The position numbers and the translations under genes were made by a program. Positions 20,907-32,998 of a stretch of DNA of 64,000 bases are shown here, piece after piece. The stretch comes from Gyromitra esculenta. Lineage: Eukaryota; Ascomycota; Pezizomycetes; Pezizales; Discinaceae. How positions within the stretch are numbered: the stretch's first letter is position 1; each line of letters opens with the position of its first letter. The notes beneath the pieces were generated by a model that saw only the letters and a list, made by a program, of their open reading frames with translations, was not told where the DNA came from and made no database searches. The stretch covers positions 1,757,149-1,821,148 of the forward strand of contig JBCAML010000004.1 of NCBI GenBank assembly GCA_038503075.1. Direction: 5' to 3'.

Positions 20907-23701
20907 TTATACTGACACTCTTTGTTTCTTCGCAGTCCCGATGGAGGTGTTGTTGACCTTCGTCGCGAACTTGAGGGAAGTGAGCGTCTCGCTCAGATGT
21001 GCTTGCATCGGTGAGACCATGACGAACATAAGACATTTGCTGTTACCGCCTAGAGAGTACTGGAGGAGGTATGTGAGCTGTTATTTTTTTGTTAGTTGGT
21101 CACTGGTTCATATTTATCTTGGCGACCGAACGGAAGTTCACCTTTGAGTTCCTGTAAGGGATATGCGTCCCTTCTTTTCCATTCCCTAGTGCTGCGATAA
21201 CATCACCAAGACAACTCAAACTCCTGTTGATGTTTTGCGTCTCCTTCAATCTGTCGCCCGTAGCTCCACTATGCGCTAGCCTCTCGCTACCTGCCAAATC
21301 CACAAGATTCAGTGTCCCCTCGCTTTTTTCTCCTGTGACCGAGTTGACACCAATAAGCTTCAAAATAAAGACACTGTGAGATCGCGAAGATCGCTCATTC
21401 GCCTTGGTAGCAGCTACAGATCTAGTTTTCGAGGCTCGGCTAAGAATGGCCTCCACTCGGGATGGATTGTCCAAAATAACAGTAGTGATGTCAGTGATGG
21501 TTGTCTTGAGTTCCTTCGGATCGTGACGGATCTCATGCTTCTTCCTGTCAAAATCGTCGGGCTGTCCGAGGAGGTCATTGATGTTCTCGTTGTAGACCTC
21601 CACAAAGCTGCCCTCCATAGTATAGGTCCAGCCCTTTTCTTTGAGTTGACTGGCAGTTTCGTAAATCTGGTGGACCGCCTTCGGGATCATGCCGTCCGGG
21701 GAGGACATAGTGTACCTGTGTGCTCTGTCAGTGCCACAGCAAAACCTAATGTGTGAGTGAGAGAGCGTACGTCTTCCCAGATCCAGTCTGGCCATAACAG
21801 AATATGCACACGTTGTACCCATCCAACGCACTCTGCACCAATTGCGAGATCTCTTCAAAGACATCGCCGTTCCGTGCGCTCGGCCCAAACACTTTGTCGA
21901 AGGCGAACGGATATGCCTTGGTCGTAACATTCCCCAAAGCGCTCTTTTCCGCTGCGCCCACGATCTCGATCTCCCTACCTTCTTTATCCGTATTCGGGAA
22001 TTTCATCTCTGCACTACCATCGGCTTCTGCTGGGAGCGTTGGTCGTACACGGCAAAAGACCCTGATATTTCCTTTGAGTTCCTGCACCTGGTTGTGCAAT
22101 TTCCTCCGCAGAGTCTCTTCCCGCCTAAGCTTTTCCTTTGCAACGGCGGTGTCTTCGAGAGCCTGTCTGAGCCTATCCTCCAGTTCAGTAAAACTTCGAG
22201 CTTGCGATTGCCCATTACTTTCAAGCAGCTCAATACGTGCTCTGAGGGCACGTGATGAAGATTCAAGTGCAAGAGTGGTAGAAGACTGCTCGTTTAAATT
22301 GCCCCGCAAACTTGTTGTGACGGCTCTTTCCCGCTCTAGTTCGCTCATCGTTGCTTCGAGCTCCGATTTTAACCCTCTCAGCTCCCGGACATTTCCGCCC
22401 ATTTCCATCTCTAGCTTTTGTATTTCCATGTCTGCCCGCGCTTTCAATTCCTGCAACTCTCTCTGCCTAGCTGCTCTCTCATCCTCTAGTTCATTCCGTG
22501 CTCTTCTTTCTAGGGCTTCGATAGCCTCCCGGTTGGTTTTGATGAGGGCTTCGATTTCGTCGCGTAGCTTTCGTCGTATTTCGTCGGTTTCGTCGCGTAA
22601 TCTCCTGACAGCATCGTCTCTTTCTTGCCGACGGTCTCGTCGTTCGTCGTCCAAGAGCCGTTCGAGCTCAAAGGCCTTCTTCTGGGCCGATTCGAGTTCG
22701 AATTGGATTTGGGTATTTTTGGTTTCGAGGGTGACTCGCATGGTTTCCAATTGATACGCTGCATTAAACTCTTGTAAGAATCTCGCACTTAATGGTAGGA
22801 AAGTCTGATAGGGGAACGAAAAAAAAAACATCTTACCTTTCCGCTTATGGTCTTCAAGTTGCTCCTTAACGTTATTTGATTCGGTTCGTTCCTGGACCAT
22901 CATACTCCTCATCATCTCAATGGCATTTTCTGTATCTTCCAATCTCCCCTTCAAGTCCCAAGCTAGAAAGTTGCCATTAACGCAATGCCATCTAAGATTA
23001 AAAGACTCTCGCCGAGGGTAATTACCCTTCCTCCTCGGCATAGCAACATTGGGTTCCGCCCCCGAGCTAGAGCCAACACTACCTTCTCTATCGCTCTGTG
23101 CACTTGTTGGCCTTGGTGCTGGAGGCGGTGGGCCCCTTGTTAGTCCTAGCGAGGAGTTTGGTCGTCCCCCGGCGCCCTTTGGAAGACCTGTGGAAGTGGT
23201 TCGCCCCCCTGCTCCTACTATTTGGCTACTTGCGCTCCTTCCATGGATGGTGTTCCTGGCCTGGGTACCTGTTGACATTTTGGACGCTGGAGGGCCCCCA
23301 GCTCGATCTGCTAAGGTTACACGTTTCTGAACCACATTCCCGGAGACTATTAGATGCTTAGTAACGTTCCACGGCAATGATGATCGAGGATAGGGGATTT
23401 GGGTGGAGCCGTCGCGGGGAAAGACAGGAGACCGACCGGAAGGCTTTCGCCCGAGAGCAGCCGTGATCGCTTGGGAGGGCGGGGGCATCATGGCAGCGTC
23501 GTTATTCATATTGTCTAGATGAGGATTGGAGTTGTTGTTGATGCTGTTGCTGCTGGAGCTATAAGCGTTGTTGTGTGTGTTGGAGGTCACTCGGGAGTTT
23601 GGAGGAGACACTTCATAGAGAACTTTTGCGGAAGAAGTAGGTGGGGGGATTCTACTGCCGTTGCTAGTCCCTGGACGCGGGAGAGATGAGGACGAGTACA
23701 T
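20907..23701 (-). CDS. klpA: Kinesin-14 (C-terminal motor, Kar3/KlpA type)
   Basis: Exons (minus): 23701-22837, 22770-21771, 21715-21142, 21077-20907; 869 residues. Residues 1-270 are Ser/Pro/Asn-rich and presumably disordered; about 275-515 are a long coiled coil. The motor follows the neck motif [13 protein letters not shown] at about 520. The P-loop GQTGSGKT (about 615-622) is split by the third intron; switch I is [11 protein letters not shown] and switch II is LVDLAGSER. The end is [14 protein letters not shown] and [19 protein letters not shown]. The motor at the C terminus preceded by a neck defines minus-end-directed kinesin-14, which cross-links spindle microtubules. The intron at 22771-22836 could be read through in frame; splicing gives the better coiled coil ([13 protein letters not shown]). 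Confidence 0.95.
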
Positions 23702-24563
23702 GAGCTAGTTGAGGTGAGGGGTCAGCGTCTGATTGGTGGGGTTTATAACCGGGGGGGGGTGGGACGGCACGCATACACTTCTCTCAGAGTGCTCCATTAT
23801 GCCCACAGTGGAGGTAGAGTGTGAGGGGGACAAGCTTGCGGTGATGGCAGGCGGAAGGGGGATGGAACAGGAATGGGGAAAAGAGAGGATGTCTGTGGTG
23901 ATGGCGTGGATTGGGGTTCGTTTTATCAGGACAAAGCCGGCGAAGAGTAAACAGAAGAGGCTATCTCGCGGGAAGACGTGTGCAGTGTGTGCAGTGTAAA
24001 CAATCCCACCCCCCCCTTAGTTAAGCAGCCCCCCACTAGCCCGCTTTGGGCCGAATACGACACCACGGGACTGGAGCCTGGAGAGTGTTCGAAGCACGTG
24101 TTGCCACCACCGTTCCAGTCTCCCTCCTTCGATTTCGATCTTGCAGCCTCTCTGCCCCTCATTTTCCAGGGCATGGAACTGTAGATCCCGGTAATCCCCC
24201 TTGCTTCGAGCACTGTTGGCCTGAACTGTGTTGCTGGAGAGTTTATTTTTGTGCATTTTCTCTTCACGGTTGCCTACGGCCGTAGTACCACTGGAATGTC
24301 ATGACGATCTCTCTTCTTGGCCTGTAGACTGTCGGTACTGTGCGTGCAACTTGTGCTGAGCCTCACTCAAATCCCCATGAAGCATCCCCCCAAAACACGC
24401 CAAAAAGACGAAGTCACGTGACAGCAGCGACGCTGTCCTATCGATTGCTTACTGTCCCTCTCGCCAAGGCTGGAAAGCTTCACGCCCAGAAGTAAACCTC
24501 GGGCTGCGTACAACCCTCAATCTTCAATCCTCCAGCACCAGCTTCGATTGAACTAGTCTAGAA
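23702..24563. promoter_or_regulatory. Divergent promoter region, kinesin / NOSIP
   Basis: 862 bp between two divergently transcribed starts. A CACGTG E-box occurs at about 24095 and CACGTGACAG at about 24415. It contains C/G homopolymer tracts near 23750 and 24007. No gene is seen inside. Confidence 0.4.
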
Positions 24564-25970
24564 ATGTCACACTCCAAGCGCAATACCTCTCTTGCCTTCT
24601 TCACGTAAATATTTAACTCCCAATACTGTTTTGGTTTTGGTTTTCTGGGGGGAGGGGTTTTGGACTGGACAGCTAACAATTGCTTCCCCTGCCAGCTCCT
24701 ACGAACGCTCCCTCCTCAAAGGCGATTATGGGAAACAACGAACGCGTCTGACTCGCGACTCTTTTAAGCCCCTCGATGCCTGTAATCTGTGTTTACAGCG
24801 ATGTCGCGAACCAGTCTCCTGCGACCATGGAGACCTGTTTTGTCGCGAGTGCGCGGTCGAGAACCTACTGTCTCAGCACAAGGAAATCAAACGCATGCAG
24901 GCCGAACTCGATCGCCGTGTGAAGGAGGAGGAGGAGGAGCAAGCCAGGGGCGAGGAAGAGGCGAAGGAGAGAAGTGTTAAGGATTTCGAATTGCTGCAAA
25001 TGGGATTGGAAATTAGGAATAGGAGGGAAGGAGAAGCGAATCCGAGGGCGATATTCGGTATGGGACCGCCGAAAGTGGTAGGGAGAAAGGACGGGAAGAT
25101 AATATTGGAGGAGGTGGTTGAGGGGGAGGATGAAGGATCGCCCGAAGAAGGCAAGGCGGAGGGCGAAGGAGGGAAGAGAGGGACAAAACGGAAATTCGAG
25201 CTGGACGAGGAAGAGTTGATGCGTCTCGCGCGAGAAGAACGGCAGAAAGCGAAAATCGTACTCGATAGCGAAAAAGTACATTCTTTTTTCTCCCCATGGC
25301 CACATCACGTCATACGCAATATCGCGATCAAAACATACTAACGTTCACAACTTCAGTCCGCGGCTTCGATCCAAAAATTACCCTCTTTTTGGGTTCCCAG
25401 TCTCACTCCCTCTGTCGCCGCCTCGGACATTCCTCGCAAAGCTTTAAAACTCAATCCCGTTTGCCCGGCCTCCGAAAAAAACAAGATCCACAGCTACTCC
25501 CTCAAGGGCCTCGTCGCAGTACAATTTGCCGAAGAGAAGGACGAGAAGACCAAGCACGGGGATCCACAGAGAGTATGCCCGAGTTGTAAGAAGGGTTTGA
25601 ATAATGCCACTAAAGCTATGTGTGAGTTCTCCCCTTCATTCTTTAATAGCTATATATATGCTTCTCCGGCACTGATAACTTTGCAGTGGCAAAACCTTGT
25701 GGTCACGTCCTGTGCAAGCCCTGCGCCGACAAATTCATGTCCGTGCAAAATGACGATCCTCATGATACCGCACCGAAAATAGTCACGTGCTTTGTTTGCG
25801 ATGAGAATCTATCAAGTCTACCAGAGAAAAAGAATGGAAAGAAGGACAGGAAGAGGGAGAAGAATGGTATTAAACCAGGGCTGGTACTGATACAGAGCGA
25901 TGGAACGGGGTTCTCGGCAGGCGGAGGGAATGTTACGACAGAGAAGGAGGGAATTGCATTTCAATGTTAG
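24564..25970 (+). CDS. NOSIP: NOSIP-like U-box/RING E3 ubiquitin ligase
   Basis: Exons: 24564-24604, 24696-25275, 25357-25621, 25687-25970; 389 residues. The start MSHSKRNTSLAFFTSYER, then RLTRDSFKP, CNLCLQRCREPVSCDHGDLFCRECA and NLLSQHKEIKR follow the NOSIP N-terminal zinc/U-box module closely. Residues about 95-205 are a charged Glu/Lys linker, probably coiled and disordered. The second half carries CPSCKK, LAKPCGHVLCKPC and CFVC, a second treble-clef module. In animals NOSIP is an E3 ligase also found in spliceosomal C complexes; its fungal role is little studied. Exon 4 runs out with a Lys/Gly-rich tail. Divergent from kinesin-14. Confidence 0.88.
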
Positions 25971-27898
25971 CGAAAAAACAGGCGTTATGTACAGCGTGAC
26001 TTGTTTCTTTGAGAAACAGTTGTATTTCTAGATGGCTTTGACGGAAGGAAGATATAAACCTTAGATTATGCCATAATCTGGTAGTGCATATAATAAGGGT
26101 ATCACAATATCATTTAAAGTTGAAATGTCTGAGCAGAGAGCTCGCCTGCCCAAATCTGCAGAAACTATCGTCCAATGCTTGTATCTTCAAATCAGAAGTC
26201 TTTTTGTGGAACTGGTTCAGAGGCTCATTACACAGACTCTATAAAAGCACTTTGGCACTGCTTAGGACTGGTGTATTTGTTTGCTAGAGCGCAGGGGGAG
26301 CAACCTCCGACCACATCTAGTTATCTGCCATTGGACGAGTCTACCTTCGTGCAGTATGGACGCCACTAAAACCTCCTCATTCGACGATTTCGTAGCAAAT
26401 AAAATGGCCATTAACAAACGCAATTTTGGAGGAGAGAGTAACACCAATATCCTGCTTTGTCGCTAATCCTGCAAATAAGAGGATTCTGCTAGAACCTGTC
26501 CCGCATATCAAGATAACACAAAGTTCCCGGAAACATAAAGCTCCGATAGAAAGGACGCAGGGCCCAAGGGAAACGGCGCCGATGGCTGTTTCGAATCGAT
26601 CTACTCAGGCTCGATCGATGAAGTAGGACGCCGTCCAATGTGCGTACCTAAGTTACCAACACCAGCCTTGCCTGCACTAGACTGCATGACGCGTAAACAA
26701 GTGCTTCCAGAAACATTAACACACGCGGGTCTAAGGACTCATCGCGAAATCCAACAGTTGTTTATGTCAGATTAGATCAAGTAATTTTAAAGTCCGTCAC
26801 AGGCACCATTCAGAAGCCCTTCCCACATTCCTCTGCTACCGTCATGCTTCCCTCCACATCCACCACTCACAGCCTCGTTCCAACCACGAAGCTTCCCAGA
26901 GAGAGGTTCAGGTTCACCAAGCGCAAGCAGCAAGGATTTATGGAAGGCCGCAGCAGCGGTAGGGAGAAACACAAGAGTGATGGACCGAGATCACATCGCG
27001 AGCCTCTGTGGTGTCCTCGGGGCTCTGTCTATCATCATCCAAAACTGTGGTTGAGGAAGGAGGGGAGGGGGCGAGGAGGCTAGGTAGGATCACGCATGGG
27101 TGGGACCAGTAGTCATCCATCAAAGTCACAAGCGCGAAGCAAGGATCTCTTTGGGGTTAGGGCTAGGGAAACAAACGGACAGAGAGCGAGAGGGAGGCCT
27201 CTCTTTTTTTCTTCCCACGGTCCATGGCCCAGTGCTCGAGGGGTCTTGGCTGCCAGTTGGGGATGCTGCAACGGGAGACCCGCCAAAAAAATAATATAAG
27301 GACGCAACAGTTGCCCCCTCAGCTCGCCCTCAGAGGATGCGCTGCTCGGTATTCTCGCTTGCCTGCTCTGGTTGCTCGTTCTGTGTGTGCCGTCATAGTA
27401 AGCAGCGTCCTGCGTCGCGCCTCCTTTCTCGACCAATCACGGACCACGCACGTGCCCCACGGCCTCTAATTTCCCTTGAGCCATTCCGGCAAATACCGCC
27501 AGCCAGTCTCCGTTCAGGCCCGCTATTCACTGGAGGGAGGAGAGAAAGCTAGCAAACGGCCCCTGCAGCCCTCCTCTTTCTTTTTTCCCCTCTCGCCCAC
27601 CAGTCGCCAGTCAATCAATCAATCAATCGCATTGTGCGCAGTCCCCTGCCCCACAGCCACTCCTGAAACATTAATAGTTGGACCCTCCCCTCTAAATAAA
27701 TAAAGTAAAGTGCGGTCGGCGGTGGGTTTGTCGAAAAGCCATATCTATCTGGATAGTCCATATTTCCCATCCCCAGCAACCCGGCCAGATAAATAGTTGG
27801 GTTGTCGTCGAGCCGAGCCAATCGCCAAACACGACCGCGAACACGAACACGAACACGGCCACGGCCACGAGCACCCGTTCTACGTTCTACTCTACGTC
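25971..27898. other. Intergenic, about 1.9 kb, no gene seen
   Basis: Holds the 3' end of the NOSIP gene and the promoter of NC2 alpha. CCAAT occurs at 27434 and a CACGTG at 27449. Short open frames here lack family features. A GC-rich CACGAACACG-type repeat tract at 27835-27875 immediately precedes the NC2 alpha start. Confidence 0.45.
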
Positions 27899-28672
27899 AT
27901 GGAAGCCTTCTTCCACCATCCCTACGACCCCGTCGTCCACGGTGCGTTGCAGCACCGCAACTCTCACCCATTGCCCCCACCCCCACCTCCACCTCCCCCG
28001 CCACAGCAGCTCCCACAGCACATGGACCTCGCGTCCTCTCCTGTACAGCCTGAGAAGCCGAAGCCGGGCCGTCCGCGCAGGAGCCGCACAAATAATGTCA
28101 ACGTCAACAACATCAATAACGGCCCCCCTGCCGAGTCTAGCTCCGCTGGAGCTGCCAGCAGCACCGGAATTATCTCGAATGGCAGGGTTGTCGAGATTAA
28201 AACCAAATTCCCTGTAGCGAGGATCAAGAGGATTATGCAGGCTGACGAAGATGTCGGCAAGGTTGCACAGGTAGACTAGCTCCCCTTTGTTATCACGTGC
28301 TCAATCTGCATCCGCTGACACTAAACCCCACAGGTCACTCCCGTTGTCGTGTCCAAAGCGCTAGAGCTCTTCATGATTGCTCTCTGCGATAAAGCCTCTG
28401 CGCAAGCTCGCCAGCGCAACTCCAAACGCATCACTGCTGGCCATCTAAAGCAAGCCATTCTCCAGGAAGACCAGTTTGATTTCCTTGCCGAAATCATCGC
28501 CAAAGTACCCGATATCCCTCTTCCTGCAGCAGCAGATAGTGGCAATGGTGGAAACTGCTCTTCTGGTGGTGGTGGGCCTGAATCAGAGGATGCCGCCCCC
28601 CAGCCAGCCAGTGCGAAAAAACCGAGGAAACCAAGAACGAGGAAACCTAGGGGCGATGAAGTCTCCCAGTAA
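27899..28672 (+). CDS. bur6: NC2 alpha (DRAP1/Bur6), TBP-binding transcription regulator
   Basis: Exons: 27899-28270 and 28334-28672, phase 0; 236 residues. NC2 alpha pairs with NC2 beta through histone folds, and the dimer clamps TBP on DNA to repress or redirect RNA polymerase II initiation. The histone fold spans about residues 102-185: [22 protein letters not shown], interrupted by the intron just before [14 protein letters not shown], then [11 protein letters not shown] and DQFDFL. The N-terminal 100 residues carry a poly-Pro run (about 26-36) and a basic KPGRPRRSR patch, an extension not found in the human protein. The C terminus is Gly/Ser-rich then [13 protein letters not shown], a likely nuclear signal. 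The start at 27899 is the first in-frame ATG. Confidence 0.94.
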
Positions 28673-29824
28673 AAGTTGGATGTCGCCGTCTACAATGACG
28701 TTGGCAAGGTGAGCTGGAGGGGGGGAATTATGTGAGCGAATATTTCAAAAGTAATTTGGGGTTTTGTTGGGGCATTCATTTCAGCAGATTTAACTGAAGA
28801 TCTTTTTTTCAAAACAAAACCCATGTCGTCTGGCAACATTTCTCTTTCTTTGGCAAAGTATATAGGGTGTTATTTTCACTACTCTTTATCCTTAGGGAAA
28901 TACGTCAAATCTAAGGCTTGAAGTGAGGAAGGAAGCGAAAACCGGATGGACATCTCATTCTTGTACCATTATTTTGCGTTCGTTTCGTTTCTTTTAGTTC
29001 CCCTACTTTTCCTTCATATCTTGGGTTGGTCTGTCTGTTTTATCTGTTTCTGGGTTTTTGTTCTGGGGAAATACAATCGCGTCTTTTCTGGGTCTCTGGT
29101 CTGCTTTGGTTTTTGTTGTTTGGGGGGTTGGCATTTTGCGGATCTTTTTTCTCTTCTGTCGGTTGTTTCTATTCTTCGTCTTCCTACTTGTTTCTTTTAA
29201 AGCTCTTTTTGTGGGAGGACGAGAAAGAACAAGGAAAAAAAAATTAAGAATATGAATCTCCACGGATCGGTCGGGACGGTGTTGGGGTTTTTATTTTATT
29301 TCTAGGGGGCATCTGGTTAAACAGGCTATAGTAGAAGGAAACAGGGTTCACGGCATGGTGTATCATCTTGGTTGGGGTCAATGATCAGTGCTTGGTTTCT
29401 CAAGCCCACATAAATATGCCAATCAGTTTACACAAATGTTTGCGCCATCTTGCATGAGAGTATTTCAGCCAGTTCATTAAGCGTGCACCAGGTATAAATA
29501 TATACAAAGAACAAGAGAGCATCAATAAAACATCTTTCTCTGAACTGTCCAGGTGCCACACCCCAACCCCAAAACGATAACACTGCCGACAAAAGTAGAT
29601 AAGCAAAGATAAGTAGGTACCAGCCATTGATACAGAGGACGAATCACCCTTCTCTATAGGGCTTCTCAGACCTCCCGTCGTGAGTGCTGTATATAAGTAA
29701 ATAAAAATTCTTCCCTCCCCCCCCGATCTTAAACTCCAGAGAAAAAAAATAATAATAACTGGCCGGCAAATTCTCCCCTTTCAAAAGATGCTTATTGTTC
29801 CGCCGGCTTTTTCTCATCCTTCTT
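28673..29824. other. Spacer between convergent genes, T-rich
   Basis: About 1.15 kb with the 3' UTRs of NC2 alpha and the mannosyltransferase. Plus-strand T-richness creates a spurious hydrophobic frame at 28946-29200. Nothing else is seen. Confidence 0.5.
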
Positions 29825-31157
29825 CTATTCCTTTTTCTTCTCCGGCACGATATTTCTCAACGCCATGTACTGCTCCCACCTCTGGGTACACTGGTCCTCG
29901 ACCCAACAGCCAGCAAGATGCACGACAAGGTCACCCTTCGCCCAGCCCATATGCGGAACACCGATGGGGTATGAATTAAGGACACGTTGGGCGACAAGGC
30001 CAAAGTGCTCCATTACAGTGTGATGTTTCATGACCAAATGCATCTACAATAATGACGTCAGCTGGAATTCCCAGTCTAAACCACCCCTCATCTCGATATA
30101 CTAACCACAGCGTCCTGCTCTTGCCCTGGCCAATCCCTCATAACGAAAAACGGATCCGCCCACAGATCCAGGAATAGTCTGCTCCACTCACTCCTGCGGA
30201 TGAAGAAGCTTCCGGCATTGATCCCGTTCTGGTCCTGTGAGAAGATGAGGTCGATGTTCTTCGGGTCCTGTTCTTTGGGCGTTGAAATATCGGCTTTCCC
30301 TGCATCGCCGACATTGATAGCTTCGTTTAGAATGATCTGTTTCTTCATCGCCTCGTGTGAAAGTAGGAGCTCGTTCAGATCCACATCTGGGGACATAATA
30401 ATTGCGTCTAGATCCAACCACCATATCCATTGTGCCTCCGGATAGGTTTCAAAGGTCTCTGCAATTGCTGGGAGCTTCGCCCACACTGGGTGTGCTGGGG
30501 CAATGTCGTACTTTGAGATATTGAGGAAATGATACTTGTATCCGTGCAGGTCAGCATACGCTTGTCGGTTCTCCCTCGTCTGTTCGATGAGATTCTGGAT
30601 ACCGCCGTTGTGGCCCTTCCCGTCGGACGCGCAGAGAAGGACAATCTGATCTGGACGCGGGCCGTCTGGGCTATATTCGATGTCTGCGGGGACGGAGAAG
30701 GAAACGAGTTTGGAGATTTTGGTGGCGTCACGTATTCTCTGTTTCTCCTGCTCCTTTGCTTTGAATTTATCTGCACGCTCCTTTTCTTCTGCTATTTTCT
30801 TTTCAATCTCGGTGAGCTCGTGCTTGCCTTCTTCAGCTTTAGAAGCTTCGGAGGTGTGTTCTGGGGCGGTGGTGGTAGAGGTGGGGGAGACGGGAACGTG
30901 TCGGGTGAATGCTGGAGCTTGTGCTGGGGCCTGCCCGACAGCACCCTTCAGTGCGTCGTCTTTGTCCTCAGTTTCAGAGCTGACATGGTATGGATTGCTG
31001 GGTAACGAGTCGAAGAGAGCAGCGAAGGTGATGAAGAAGAATATAACCAGCAGGGCAAGGAAGAAGCTCCTAAACAGAACAGAGCAGAGCAGAGCGTTAG
31101 AACCTCGAACAGACCCTACAAGGGTAGAAGGACTTGCTTTGATAGTAATCTTGTCAT
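29825..31157 (-). CDS. GT34 alpha-mannosyl/galactosyltransferase (Mnn10/Mnn11/Gma12 family)
   Basis: Exons (minus): 31157-31120, 31069-30106, 30043-29825; 406 residues. It is a type II Golgi membrane protein: a short basic N terminus (MTRLLSKQ), one transmembrane helix at about 10-32 (FFLALLVIFFFITF), then a Glu/Lys-rich stem to about 120. The catalytic domain has LLCASDGKGH, the donor/metal-binding DLD in IWWLDLDAII, GINAGSFFIRRSEW and the final EQDAVMHLV and HMGWAKGDLVVHLAGCW blocks of GT34. Yeast Mnn10/Mnn11 belong to the M-Pol II complex that extends the alpha-1,6 mannan backbone; fission-yeast Gma12 is a galactosyltransferase, so the donor sugar is not certain. The first 38-nt exon supplies the only in-frame ATG. 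Confidence 0.92.
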
Positions 31158-32998
31158 AGCTAATGCCAGGTGAACCGGTGAACCGGTTTATGTTAGTGTT
31201 TTAGGTATTTTGCCCGGAATCTGTCCGTGCTTTCCAAGGAAGTCCCGTCCTGTCTTTTTTTTTTCTTCGTTTGATGGCGATCGAGGGTCGGGGATGAGAC
31301 AGACGGTGCTTCTAGTTCTTATTCCTCGTCCTTCGGCCGTCAAGAGAGTTTTGCGCAAGGGGATAAAGGGGGCGGCGACGACGCAACTCTAGACAGAAAA
31401 GGAAAGGAAGCACTCAACAAAGGGGCTGAAAAGCCGAACTGGACTGGGAATAGCAGCAAAATGCGCGACTGAAGCGAGAGTGGGTTGGCAGGAAAAAAGA
31501 GATGGCAGAAAAACAAAAAGAGTGTGAATATACACCTGCAGCTATAGTCGGATGTCCGCAAGTGAACGGTCGAGTCGGAAGGCGAGGAATATCTGAGATG
31601 GGCGGATAATAAATCACAGATGGCCAGAAACACCACGTGATGTGCCTGGATTTCCCGGTTCGCTTGAGAATAAATAAATAAACATCGCTCTTTCCTTTTG
31701 CCAGCACTGTCTTGTATCGTGGTGGAGAAATGCCCCAATCAGCTCTCTTCGGGTCCGAGACTTGGGCGATTCCAGAGCCACAATTAGAACGCAGGGTCTG
31801 CTTTGTGCTACTCTGCACACAGCAGCGGTAGGTTGCTGCTGCTGACGCTGGGCTATTCAAAGCGGCATCATACATCCAGGGATCTAATCACATCAGAAGT
31901 AAGCTCAGACTGCCCTTTCTCACGCATCTCCTGCAAACAATTGTGGGGTGAGAGCAGTAGGGCTAGGGTTGCTGGTAGAAAACACAGCAAAATCAGAATG
32001 CAGTGCATACTGTGGTGTCAGGTTGGAGTACATGTATCAATGGTATTCCGAAAAGCCCAGTCGTGCAAATGGGTTTAATTTTTATTTTAGGCGAGGGATT
32101 ACTTGGAGTAGGCGAGTGATAATTGATGCGTGGCGTTGCTATATTGTCAAGGCTGGACAACTACAGTGGCGGAAAGAGGGGTGTTTTCACTACCGCATCG
32201 GTGAGAAATACGGGTTTAGGTTGGAAATGCTACCGAGTTGGGCAAAAAGTCCTGTAACACAGCCGACTTAATCTAGCATTCTCCAGAATACCGCATCAAT
32301 GCCGTACCAAAAACATCCAGCTTTCCCGTACTGTACAATACCGGGAACGGTTCTGTGCCTCCGAATTTTTCCCTTCAGATAGCCAGTTATAATAAATTAG
32401 CACAAGCCCTCGATCACTGCACCACCACCATTTTTTGAGATTGTATACTTCTGGGGCTATTCCAGGGCGACATTCTTTCCGCTGGTAGTGCATCTACAGC
32501 TACAGCCATCATCGTCACCCCTATGGATACATTTAGCTTGACTTGTTCTAGTAGTAGATTCCGAGAATTTATTTACAGACTAAGTGGGCAGTTGAGATAA
32601 TCCAAGGGTTGGTGAGAGGAGGCTATCCAAAAATTCTGGAAGAAACCGGCCTTTGGAGCGATATAAAATACCCTCCGCTCATCGTGCAACACCTTCATCA
32701 AAGAGTTTGTGATATTGCCTAGCATATAAGAATATTAAACCAAATAAAAAGAGATATAAGAATAAGAAATGTCATGAAGATTTCCCCGAACCCCACATTT
32801 TGTTTTATAAGTACCCAGAACTCAGAACACAACAAGTGAAATACAAAAAGAAAAAGAGAAACAACCCAAGCCATACCCAACACCATCGCCATTTAGTTCC
32901 GTTAGTTCCTCAACTCCGCCCTTTTTCGTACATACTAGTGGAATACTCGAACAATCATGACCCTCTCTTCTCCCGCTCGGAATTATAATCATAGCCGA
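31158..32998. other. Intergenic, about 1.84 kb, no gene seen
   Basis: Upstream region of the mannosyltransferase and 3' region of haspin. Several frames under 160 codons on the minus strand have no family features. No repeats were noticed apart from short purine runs. Confidence 0.45.

Noticed and set aside
21804..22754. 316-codon open frame on the plus strand inside kinesin-14
   Set aside because: Antisense shadow of the coiled coil; composition reflects Glu/Arg codons read backwards.
28946..29200. Hydrophobic 84-codon frame resembling a membrane protein
   Set aside because: Caused by T-rich 3' sequence between convergent genes; no homology.
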